A stretch of DNA of 47,275 nt, taken from assembly GCA_905250885.1 (NCBI GenBank), contig CAJNOQ010000545.1, forward strand, positions 1 through 47,275, written 5' to 3'. Within the stretch, counting starts at the first letter, position 1, and every line of letters begins with the position of its first letter. The DNA is from Didymodactylos carnosus. Lineage: Eukaryota > Rotifera > Eurotatoria > Philodinida > Philodinidae. A program made the position numbers and the translations under genes. The notes beneath the pieces were generated by a model. It saw only the letters and a list, made by a program, of their open reading frames with translations. It was not told where the DNA came from and did not search any database. Shown here piece by piece: positions 1 through 9,959 of the stretch.

Positions 1-1739
1 AGTATTATAACAATAACAAAAAAACACCTTCGCTAATCATGAAAAAAACTTTTTATCTAGAGTAAGACTAGAATGTGTTACCAATATAACGATCTAACAG
101 AGATAAGCTTTCCTGTATCATTCAAGATGAGAATCTTAGTAGATGAATAAACACGCTCCTACCCAGCATCGGAAATCATTTATTTCTTCTTACATTTTTA
201 ATTCTAACTATATTTCCGGACATGAAAATGTATACACTCTATGAAGAACCGTCTATTCTTTGTATGCGAATTAATTCAATTTTCATTAGTATTCAGATTA
301 TTTCAACGTCCGATTATGGCGTACGATATAAAAATATGACACTATAACTATAGAAAACGTCTTTTTAACACTAAAGTTGGTTTCAATCTTTAATGATTCT
401 GCTTTATCGTATAACGATGAACATTTAGAAGATTGAGTGAGTGACAAAAAACATCATCTAGATGATATATTAATAGAAAACTATAAGTGTTATCATCATG
501 ACATTCTCAGAAATGTTTGTTTTCTCACATCTAATTGCCTATACATTTTTATGTGTTCTTTAGCAATTTATCTACATATGAGAACGATTATTTAGAAATT
601 AAGAAACTATATACGTATATTAATGTTTTAGTCAAGTTCTAACTAAGACCCAGTGGCCTGAATAGGGAATGAACTTTGGGAGAGTGTAAAAGACTTTCTA
701 TGCATCGCTTAGCAAAAAATGTTTTTGTGGGATGTAAGAAAAAATATTTTTCACTGCGTGACCGAAAAAAACAAAAATTTTTTAATTCTGCTAAGAGAAA
801 ACGAAAAACGTTTATTTTTGGTGGGGTGTACACCTCCCTCCATATACCCTTCAACATACAGATCTCTGCTAAGACTACCCAGATGTTGATGTCTTCATCG
901 CATCTGTCTTATTATGACCGATTACTTTTTGAGTTACAAACTATGGACTTATAAGGAAAATTTGACTAATGTCCTCCCATTAATCTATTTGACTGATCCC
1001 ACTCATTCACATGCTCTGTACGTATAATCGACAAAAATGTAGCTTTTCAACTGTGTATTAAATCTAAGCAATCTAGTACGAATCTCTTTTTTGCTTTTCA
1101 AATAAATGTCAAAGTAACTGACAATAGTAGGGAACAATATTTCAAGATCAAACATTTGAAAGTCGTACATTAATGAATAAAATCAAAAACTGTTTCCAGT
1201 TACCTTTCGTATTTGCTCCCGAAATGCACATTGCAAACATGTTAACAAGAGTGTGTGTAAAAACACAAATGAACAACGAACTGCTTGCAACCTCATCCTT
1301 ACTTTTTTTACTACACGGATGTTATTGTTTTTTCTCTCTTCTTGAAGAGACACTCTCAAACCACTTCATTGTGTTTGTAAAATCAATTTAGTTAGTCTAA
1401 CAATTATTTTATCTTTTACGATAGAACAGCAACGTTCATTTTAAATATAACTTCAATGCATGTCATGCACATAGGACGTTCTTACATTTATTAAAAATAT
1501 AGCAAGATTATTCATGCTTGTTTGTTTTTGTTTTCTTGTCTACACTCTATAATACTTGACTAGAGTTAGTAGCCTTCATTAATCAAGCCGAACTAAGATT
1601 CTCTCTTTCCTCCTCTGTACAATAGAAAATTTAAATTTATTTACCGTACTTTACATTACTAATATTTTATTTCATGTTAAATTTTTTTAATATAAGAAAA
1701 TCGTGTATGTATTCAATGTGAGCCGCACTACATTCTAAG
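1..1739. other. AT-rich stretch without recognisable genes
   Basis: I see no coding region I can support here. The open frames at 639-954 and 1173-1391 are short, strongly biased to Lys/Phe, overlap each other on both strands and have no flanking exon structure, so they look like chance frames in AT-rich DNA. No RNA gene or clear terminal repeats were found. Confidence 0.5.
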
Positions 1740-1742
1740 TTC

Positions 1743-2607
1743 TGAGTAAAATAAGAAACCAAGTGAAATAGGAAGAAGAGTTCCGATTATCTAGCTATGA
1801 AAACGACTCTAATACATTCAGAACAAGTTAATTCCAAGCGAATCACTAGATTATTCCATACACTTTCTCAAATAATCTTCGATTCTCATATTGTAAGAAA
1901 CACGCTGAAATCAAACATGACAATCTTCAATAGAAACATTCTAAGAGCTTCTCAACTAAGCGAATAAGTTGAAAAGGAGATCGAAGAGATATTCAAACGT
2001 ATTTAGATTTGGCTTAGATTTCAGGCATATTCTGGTGTTATTGATGACTCGCAAGACTTTAATGTCAAAATAATACGATTTGTTTTGCATCACTCTATCA
2101 AGAGGACTATATTCGTTGTACAATAGAGAAAACACGGAGTGATGAGTATCAGCATGTTCTCATTTACTTTTACTTTTAAAATGATTTTAATCTGATTCGA
2201 ATAGTCTCTCCATGGCTACGTGTTTCTTGAACTGTCCACTGGGAAAACGGTTTAAGAATTTTTTCGTTTGACGTTGTCAGAGTGCAGAAGACCCTAGAAT
2301 GTTTTTATTGACGATTGTCGTGTTTGATTTCAGCGTCTTTCTTACAATACGAGAAAACTAATGATATAAACATACTTTCTCATAGTCCTAATTATCCTGA
2401 GATAATGAACAATATTATGATAATCAAAGAAAATCATTTATTTCATTGGCTATCAGTGAATAGTCCCAATCGAAGATCATCTGAGAAAGTGTGTGGAATA
2501 ATCTAGTGATTCGTTTGGAGTTAACTTGTTCTGAGTGTATCAGAGACGTTTTCACAGTTAGATAGTCTGGACTCTTTGTCCTATTTCACTTGGTTTCTTA
2601 TAATTCG
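1743..2607. repeat. Foldback (long inverted-repeat) element
   Basis: The segment 1755-1960 and the segment 2283-2597 are reverse complements of each other with scattered mismatches, for example AAGAAACCAAGTGAAATAGG at 1755 against CCTATTTCACTTGGTTTCTT at 2579-2598. The right arm holds an extra block at about 2354-2470 that the left arm lacks, so one arm has gained or lost DNA. The roughly 320 bp between the arms show no coding capacity. Long arms, a non-coding core and no transposase suggest a non-autonomous DNA element (MITE or foldback type). I could not define a target duplication. Confidence 0.7.
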
Positions 2608-3090
2608 AGAAATTCAATGAGTTAGTTGAAAAATGCAGATAATGTCAAAAAAGTTTGGGCTAAATTGCGTCGTTTCATTCTATTTATACTAACACGAAAG
2701 AGAAATCATTTTCTTTATTATGGTTTTATTATGGTTTTATGACGTTAATAATACGCAAATATTGGGACATCATACAGCTATCCGCCAAATTTAGAGATAA
2801 GAAAACAACAGAGCTATTATTAGATATTCTCTTTATCCTCTTTTTTGTCCACAATAAATTATTATTTTTTAATTTCAAAGACAAAAGCAAATTTTTGGTC
2901 TTCCAAAATCTGTCTTGTTTGAACGGAAATAGAAAACTAAACAAACAAAATAGAACTATTGTCTTACGAAGAAAGGCAATTTCCTCGCAAACAGTTCATG
3001 TTTGTTCAGCTTTCACCCTATTTATATTCGAAAGACAGACAAATTGAGAGGAACTTTTTGACAGACTAAGATCTTTATAAACACGCAACA

Positions 3091-3181
3091 AGAATTTCTA
3101 TACAAATCTATTCAACAAGAAATTGTTGAATCGACAATCAATCTTGTTGAATCCTGTTGAATACATTTGTATAGAAATTCT
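3091..3181. repeat. Miniature inverted-repeat unit, 17-bp perfect arms
   Basis: AGAATTTCTATACAAAT at 3091-3107 is the exact reverse complement of 3165-3181. The 57-bp core contains further copies of TTCAACA/TGTTGAA (3111, 3124, 3145, 3155), so the whole 91 bp can fold on itself. It is too short to code. It may be a minimal MITE or the remnant of one. Confidence 0.65.
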
Positions 3182-4699
3182 AATACAAACAGTATTTCAC
3201 ACCTGAACTTTTTTTAGTACAAAAACAGCAGAAATATAGATATATAGATGGATCCTCGTATAGAGGATAAAAAACATCAATCAGATAATCTTTCTAAAAT
3301 TTCTATAAACAAAACATTGAATTTACAACGTTTTTGAATGTATCGTCATATGTTGTGATGATCTTTTTTTTCTTTTAGATTTATGCAAGCTGCAAAATGA
3401 GAAATTTATTTATTCATTTATACCGAAAAAAAAGAGCTTACATCACAGACATTTTTCAGGATCAAAATGTTAAAAGTTCTGCATTATTGACGTTGTTCCG
3501 GAATCGTAGAAAAGCATATGTTCCAGTTTTTTTACCCTTATTAGATGAACATATGACATTCTAATGGCAAAACATGATATTATGAACTCTTCCTTCTTTT
3601 TAGAAAAATAACAGCAAACAGTTTTAGTCAGATTCTAACCAAGATCGTTAAAAAACTCCCACAAACTGATAAAAAAGTGACGTTTTATTTTTTCTTCGAT
3701 CATGAATAATTTCCTGAAATTATTTGACTTTGTCTAAGCCATTAGAAAATATGTATAATTATATAGATAAAATTTTACCAATGTCTCATTCAGTGAAATA
3801 ATAACAATCAATTAAATTCATAGAGAACTGATAAATGATAATTCAAAACCATTATGTTTTGCGATGACTCAATTTGATGTTTAATACGTGCAATTCGACT
3901 GTCGTCGATTCTAATTTATTGCAAACATGGTCATATTATAAATGTTTCGCAACAGTACTAATGATATTTCATGTTCCAATTTCGTTGTTTTGGAAAATAT
4001 CTCTAATCGAGAATCTCGTTATGCCTGACATCACAAAAAGCTGATTGAGTCTATACGTTGTCTTTATTTTAAGAAAATGATAAGCGTTTTTCCTCTCGAA
4101 AATACCGTTTTCTAAAGACCATAGTGTTATTGTTTGGTACTTTTGAAAGCATTGTTTCACCACCAAAGGGCCAATCTTTTTCAATTAAAAAATTTCGACT
4201 TATATGTAACTTGACATGCTCTATCTGATGAGCATAGTAAGATTCGTCCCGCTGAAACTTTTGTATAAAGTGGGCGAACCTGTGTGAAAATACCTAGCAC
4301 TACCTATTGGGTAGTTCTTCAAAATCATTGTATCGGAGCCTTCTCAAACTCTAAAGTACAGGGAAAATATTATGTTTATACACAATCGATATAGCTTTAT
4401 CAAACGTACGACTCCGATTTTGTTTATTTGAAACTTTTTATTATCGTGTTTTTTTTCTCAAACGGTACAATGGTTATGCAAGTCACTCATATAGAACGGG
4501 AACTCTGCGAGTCATCGAATTTCTCGTTTTTCTGAGTTTGTCGACTATAGATACCAACAATATACTATGAGTTGTGGTTGAATACAAGAATCTCATCTAA
4601 ATATTTTGACGAATTTTAATTTCCAAGAGGACGCAGAGCCCTATGCGATGTTTTATTTGTATTCTGCATCTGTCCTAATAATGGAGTACAGCGTGCATG

Positions 4700-4757
4700 G
4701 TATCTCAGTTAAGAAACCAATATTTCTGCGAAAATATTCGTTTCTCAACTGAGATAC
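4700..4757. repeat. Hairpin with 18-bp arms
   Basis: GTATCTCAGTTAAGAAAC (4700-4717) pairs with GTTTCTCAACTGAGATAC (4740-4757), one mismatch, with a 22-nt loop. No function can be assigned. Confidence 0.6.
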
Positions 4758-4864
4758 AATTTTCACACGTGTGTTGAAACGTGCTATTGTGCACGAGTGC
4801 AGTGTACTAAGGTCGATTATTTAATAGAGAATGAAATGAAATTAGATATATGATGTATCTCTAC

Positions 4865-5296
4865 CAGAGTGCCCAAATCTCCTGATTTTTAATTGATTTC
4901 CTGCATCGATTTTATTTTTTCCAAAACAGATTATCAGTTTCAGAAACAGTATTTCTGAATCAAGAGTCTAAATAATTGTACATTGAAAGAATCCGCTGTG
5001 TGCTTATCGAATATTCTCATCACAAGAAGATGAGATTAGTGAACTTCCAAACTTCTTCAAGATCAAAATGTTCTTCCTCAATCCGTATTGCAGTCTGTAA
5101 TAAATGATAATATTGTTTCATCAAACAATATTTCAAAAAAACTTTTTTGAAAAAAACTATGTGTTTTGAGAAACTTATTGGATTTTTTTGTTTTGCTTGT
5201 CCAAGAAAAAACTGTCTGATACTCTTCTGATTTCGAAAACAAAAATCTCCTGATCAACTCCTGATTTTTTACGAAAAACTGGATTTAGGCACTCTG
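4865..5296. mobile_element. hAT-type MITE with 8-bp target duplication
   Basis: The element begins CAGAGTGCCCAAATC and ends with the reverse complement of CAGAGTGCCTAAATC, which is 14 of 15 identical, and CAGAG fits the CARNG start typical of hAT termini. It is flanked by ATCTCTAC (4857-4864) and ATCTGTAC (5297-5304), which is 7 of 8 identical, the target-duplication length of hAT elements. Copies of TCTCCTGAT lie near both ends (4879 and about 5245-5265), as expected for subterminal transposase sites. The 432 bp have no transposase, so it would be mobilised in trans. Confidence 0.75.
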
Positions 5297-5504
5297 ATCT
5301 GTACTGACTATCTGAGAAATTATTCCCACATCACATGGTCAAATATTACCATGTATTAACCTCTTGAATGCCGTAAGGCATCTATAGATGACATGATGGA
5401 AATTTTGTATGTTGCATATGCTTTTTCGTTCTATCGATTTAACGAAAAAAAACTGCCAGAGGAACACCTGCCACGAAAACAACAGAATACAAAGAGAGAT
5501 AATT

Positions 5505-5725
5505 AAAAAATAATAATTATAAAATCAATAAAATTACCCCAATTAAAATAAAATTTAAAATTTATAGGGTCTTATCGTCTAATTATACAACTAAAGTATT
5601 ATCACTTATAATAAAACTTAAATTTAATTCAAAAAACCTTAATAATTCTTTTATTCATTCATTCCAGTCCTTTATTAAAAGACTGATGATTATGCTACCT
5701 TAGTATATTTAGTATATTTAATCGT
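5505..5725 (-). pseudogene. rrnL: NUMT: mitochondrial large-subunit rRNA fragment
   Basis: Read on the minus strand, 5701-5686 gives AAGGTAGCATAATCAT, followed by CAGTCTTTTAAT and then GGACTGGAATGAATGAAT. 5580-5561 gives AGACGATAAGACCCTATAAA, followed by a stretch with TTGGGGTAAT. These are the order and spacing of the most conserved blocks of animal mitochondrial 16S rRNA around the start of domain V. The similarity fades into unrelated sequence after about 5505 and just beyond 5705, where an ATATACTAA unit is duplicated. No other mitochondrial gene lies beside it, so this is a short nuclear insertion rather than mitochondrial DNA. Confidence 0.88.
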
Positions 5726-5803
5726 TTTTTTACATATGCATGCCTTTGGACGCGTAAGAGGAAAAATAACGGCACAAAATTGCTTTTTTAACTTAAACCT
5801 GAC

Positions 5804-6017
5804 GCCATTTGCAAGATTTCTCCTTGATTTTAAGCTCTAGAAATTTCGAATTAGCCTTGAAGTAAGAAAACTCGGTGCTATAACATAGGAGAGCCCGATT
5901 TTTGAAAAAGGTATTCCTGCTATCTTATAGTGCCGAGTTTTCTCGTTAAATTCAAGACTAATTCGAAATTTTTAGAGAAAGTTCTTCTTAAAATAAAGGA
6001 GAAATCTTGTACATGGC
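5804..6017. repeat. Foldback element, about 75-90 bp arms
   Basis: The left arm 5811-5885 (from GCAAGATTTCTCCTT to GAAAACTCGGTGCTATAA) is matched in reverse complement by 5919-6010 (from TTATAGTGCCGAGTTTTC to AAGGAGAAATCTTGT), with scattered mismatches and small gaps and about 35 nt of loop. It is non-coding and sits about 90 bp from the mitochondrial rRNA insertion. Confidence 0.65.
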
Positions 6018-7197
6018 AAGACCTATCTTTTTATCCTTGTGTCTGGAATAACTCTGAGACAATTCAGCAGTTCGAGTTCAAATTTTTACTTTAAACGTAC
6101 CTGGATAAAGCTAACATTCTCTATGAATTTGGTTAAGATCGAAAATTTCCTCTCGAACATAGACCATTGAGTGGGAGGGGCTTACCAAAAAACGGTCAAA
6201 GATCTAAACTTTATTTCAGTCTCTTTTAGCTAGAAATTCACTTTTCTAGTATAGGGAATTTTTAGATAAGTTTTCCTTTAAACCTTAAAGTCCAAATAAT
6301 TAAAGTTAAATATAGCTGGTTAAATGTAAACTTCTTTACAACAGTAGAAACAAAACATACCTTGTTGCCAGGAATATAGTAAAGTACTTAAATAATCGTC
6401 CTCACAGAATAAAAGGCCATAATAGAAATATCCGAAGAAACTTTCACAGTACACGATAGAAAGTCCAGCTCAAACTGCATAGAGTAACATGGGGCAATTA
6501 TAGACAGACTTTCAAATTTTCGTAGTATTCTAATCGTATCTGACTCATTTGTCACCGGAAAAAACGCACAGACAGATAGAGTAAACATTTCTCTATCAAC
6601 TCATATAAAAGTTTTCTGAAAATTCACTAAGTTTAATTAGTGCCAGTCCTTTTCCAACGAGTTATTATCAACTATTCCGAATTACTCCATTTTGCTGGAT
6701 GGCTAACTTCTACATATCATTCTGTGAATTTTTCTGGAAGCTCTAGTAGTATGGCTAAGTGATATCTAGAAGTCAGAGCCATTCAACGTCACAGGAAATC
6801 AAGGTGAGCACCGATTCAGCTTTGTTCACGTTAATGGGAGTCTGCAGCAGACAGGGAACACATTCGTCATTGATTTCTTAGCGCTAGAAAGGCGAATTTC
6901 AGAAAATAGAAAAGTTCACCGCATTCAGCGCGTCGAGGAGAATTTGAAAAGCTAAACACTTTTTGAAGGACGACGCTAATTAACGTACTAGGTTAATTAG
7001 AATACAAACTTTGTTAAGGGTACCCCTCCTCTCTTTTTGGGATTTCTGTAGAAATGCTGTGAAATAAAAACTAAAAGTCGCTAGGGGTTTCGTATTTTCA
7101 GAACTGATTGGAAACTCAATGGAGCACTTTTTTGTTTTTGTCTCAAGATTTCAACTATTACCGTTCACCAGTTTTTCAGAAAACTCGATTTTTCATT
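6018..7197. other. Gene-free stretch
   Basis: No gene, RNA or repeat with clear ends. The 66-codon minus frame at 6388-6588 has no homology I recognise and no exon context. Confidence 0.4.
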
Positions 7198-7455
7198 GTG
7201 TCACATTACGACCCCCGTTACATTTCATCCGATCGAGTTCAAAATTTTACCAGAGATACTCAAGGTCATTCCGCAGAGGTAGTTTTGGGGAAATTTTTTT
7301 GAGACCTTTTTTTTTCAATTTTAGAAACTCTATAAGTCGATAAAGAAAAGTCTAAAATAAAATTCCAAAAAATTGCCTCTGCAATAGTGTCTTGAGTACC
7401 TCTGGTAAAATTTTAAACTCGATCGGATGAAATTTAAGGGGGGTCGTAATGTGGC
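7198..7455. repeat. Inverted repeat of about 95 bp arms
   Basis: 7198-7300 contains CATTACGACCCCCGTTACATT, CATCCGATCGAGTT and CAAAATTTTACCAGAGATACTCAAG. 7363-7455 carries the same blocks in reverse complement, with a 60-nt spacer. Both arms therefore show a similar short frame (LRPP.NFIRSS.KFYQRYSR) on opposite strands, which is an effect of the repeat and not proof of a gene. It adjoins the decayed retroelement at 7865-9166 and may be part of the same nested transposon cluster. Confidence 0.65.
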
Positions 7456-7864
7456 ATAATGAAGCCTGGTAGCAAAAAAATAGTTCTCGAGAAAAAACGC
7501 ATTTTGTACATAGGTCACTTTTTTAATAGCATTTGCCGCGATGTTTATATCGCCGCGAAAAGTCATCGGAAAATTCTGCAAAACATCTCATTGTGAAGAA
7601 AACACTTTCTTCTACCAGACTATGTGTAAGAAAAATTTTGCATGTACAGAAAATGAGAGAAAAGTGAAACTAAAAAATTGAGTTTTTTTAGCTTTTGAAG
7701 GAAAAACTTCAAAAATCCATAATTTTCGTGGAGGTAAGGTTGTGGAGTACTGGCAGTGGTCTTATTTTGTAGCCCACACTTTCCAGCTTCTATAGCTTTT
7801 TAGATAAAATCTGATTTTCTCACCTCAGAAGCGTTTTTAGTGAACACTAATGTGATATTTGAAA

Positions 7865-9166
7865 TCAGCTCATAAAACTGCATCGAATGATGTATAATTT
7901 GTTTATTCTACAAACAAAAGTCAGGTTTAAAATATCCACCAAAACCTGTTTAAAATATGCACCACTCGCGTCGGTGTACGAATCGAAATCTTGCGCAGCA
8001 ATTCTACGAGGATTGTAAAATGTCGAAACGTCGTTCCAGACTTTGAGAAATACCTTCCACATCCGCAAGTCGTACCGACATTCCCGAAATAGCGTCACGA
8101 AATGGTGCAATGGCTTAACTGTGGTAGCCAGTGCAATTAAATAAGACATAAATGATCAGCCTGGTGGTATCACTTACGGTGCATGATCCAAATAACCGAG
8201 AAGACTCACCAATTCGCGTTTAGTACAATTCCGCTTCAGTGAATATTGCTTAACGACTTTATGTGTCCACAAACGTTTATCTTCTGGCAAGCTTGCTAAC
8301 ATACGACGAGTATCAAAGATGATACCTAGATGTTCAATCATCATTGCAGGATCAGCTGTCTTTGAAGGTGATAAAGGAATATTTAAACGTTTGAAGAGTA
8401 ATTTAATTGCTGTCATATCTGGATCTGGTTCATCTGGCGATTTTTTCGCTGTGCGACCAAAAATAAAGAAAAAATGTTAACCTCCGCTGGAAGGAAAGGA
8501 CAGATTTTTATTTTTGAGGAGAGTGTACATGCTCCCACCCCGCAATTTACGGCCCTGTAATCTCGAGAAACTTCTAAAGGTCCGGAAATACTGGCAACAA
8601 CTTGAATGCGTCTACGATGTCTGTCTTAACCTTAGAGATGTTCTGTCCACGTGTGTGTGTTAATTGAATAGTATTATCTAACTTAACGTATTTTACTGAA
8701 TATTCATCTTTATCAATTAGCGAGTTACTAGTTTTGTGAGTATCATTCTCGCAAGGTGCAAGTAAATCAATGACAAGTCGTGGCTCGCCAGTAGTTTTAT
8801 GATATGCAACGGTCAATGGACTTATCCGATAGAAATCAAATGGCGGTGAAACAATAGGTCCAAGAAGATATCCTTTGCACAATTCTTCTGCAATTAAGCT
8901 ATCGACTACCACCGTTGTAGATAAAGCCGACCAATTATTCCAATGGATCGTAGTGCATCGCTTAACAAATCAAGCTTCGTGTCTGAATTATCATCTACTG
9001 ATAAATTATTGTCCATTGGGGCATTAACATTGTCACGTGCATCCAAACATGTTCTTTTCGATCGAGTTATTACTTGCTTAACTGGTAGTTCTCTTTTCCT
9101 TGGTTTAGAAAACATGTTAATTACGTAAATTAAAACAATGCGAGAAGAATTATAAAGTAAATTCAA
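7865..9166 (-). pseudogene. Decayed retroelement: reverse transcriptase and RNase H remnants
   Basis: Three minus-strand pieces follow the order of a DIRS/retrovirus-like polymerase. 8912-8574 has the fingers/palm start, with GPIVSPPFDFYRISPL, GEPRLVIDL and KTDIVDAFKLLPV. 8416-8174 has the thumb/connection, with LPEDKRLW and KRELVSLLGYLDH. 8149-7865 ends in an RNase H start, DSYTDASGAY. The segment that should carry the catalytic palm Asp-Asp motif is missing between 8573 and 8417. A TAA and a TGA lie in frame between 8174 and 8149, so the copy is dead. The frame at 9166-8906 could be the upstream part of the same ORF. No long terminal repeats or recombinase gene were seen; the family assignment is from memory of related polymerases. 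Confidence 0.75.
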
Positions 9167-9872
9167 AGTATGTTGCGAGAATGAACTGCAAGGGGGAAAA
9201 GGCGACTTTTTTCTTTCTTAGCATCGCAGAGCATCCCTCCGCACAACATATAGCATCTCAAGTCTGAAAGCATTGCAAGGGCTCTGGAAAGCTCCTGGAG
9301 CCGTTTTTTCTCCCTCAATGAACTGAAACTGAGGAAAGTGATGGATTATTATAACCTTAGCAATTATATAGTGGTATATATAAGCGCGCATAATCAATCA
9401 GGCATGAACTTGATTTAATCGTCATTAAATCACAATTTGTGAGTTTCTGTCATGAACTTTAAGTTTGTGGGGAAAATTTAAGTGACGAAATGGATAAACT
9501 TTAATGAAATAGAATAAACCAAATATTTCAGTATTATTACTAGTGGCGTGCACTAACATAATGGACCGGAAAGATTGCTAATCGTAGCAACCTCAGAAAA
9601 ATGAACCAAGAAAGGAAATGGCGAGCAATATGAACTTGCATAAGATTCTTTCTACAGCTCTCTTCTCGACCCTTTCTAGAATAATTTTGAAGCCTCTATT
9701 TCTATCTATCTGACGGATGAATGACGGTAGTATAGAAACGGAATCTCCTAAGTTTATTAAAAGAAATGATAGTCAAAGAATAAAATAAAACTGAGCTGAA
9801 TGAACTAGTAGAAGTAAAATTGTACATATCTAATAAAATAAAAATGTTAAATGATAATAACTTTTTTCACAC
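9167..9872. other. Intergenic AT-rich stretch
   Basis: Contains no frame or RNA I can support. It lies between the decayed retroelement and the 3' end of the orphan gene read from the other side. Confidence 0.4.
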
Positions 9873-9878
9873 TTTATT
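9873..9878 (-). promoter_or_regulatory. Polyadenylation signal AATAAA of the orphan gene
   Basis: TTTATT on the plus strand reads AATAAA on the minus strand, about 80 nt after the TGA stop at 9962-9960, a usual distance for an animal 3' UTR. Confidence 0.5.
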
Positions 9879-9959
9879 TCGTACAGAAAAAATAGACTAT
9901 CTTTATAATATTTAATAAACAAAGAAAAGAAATAAATCATTTTATATAATTCTATTTAC

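Larger units (their letters stand above)
2608..4856. other. Gene-free stretch with two small hairpins
   Basis: No supportable gene. The frames at 2729-3047 run on both strands of the same AT-rich DNA and have no splice context. The only structure I see is the perfect short inverted repeat at 3091-3181 and the hairpin at 4700-4757, both listed separately. Confidence 0.5.

Noticed and set aside
639..954. Opposing 72- and 92-codon frames
   Set aside because: Lys/Phe-rich, mutually overlapping, no exon structure and no recognisable domain.
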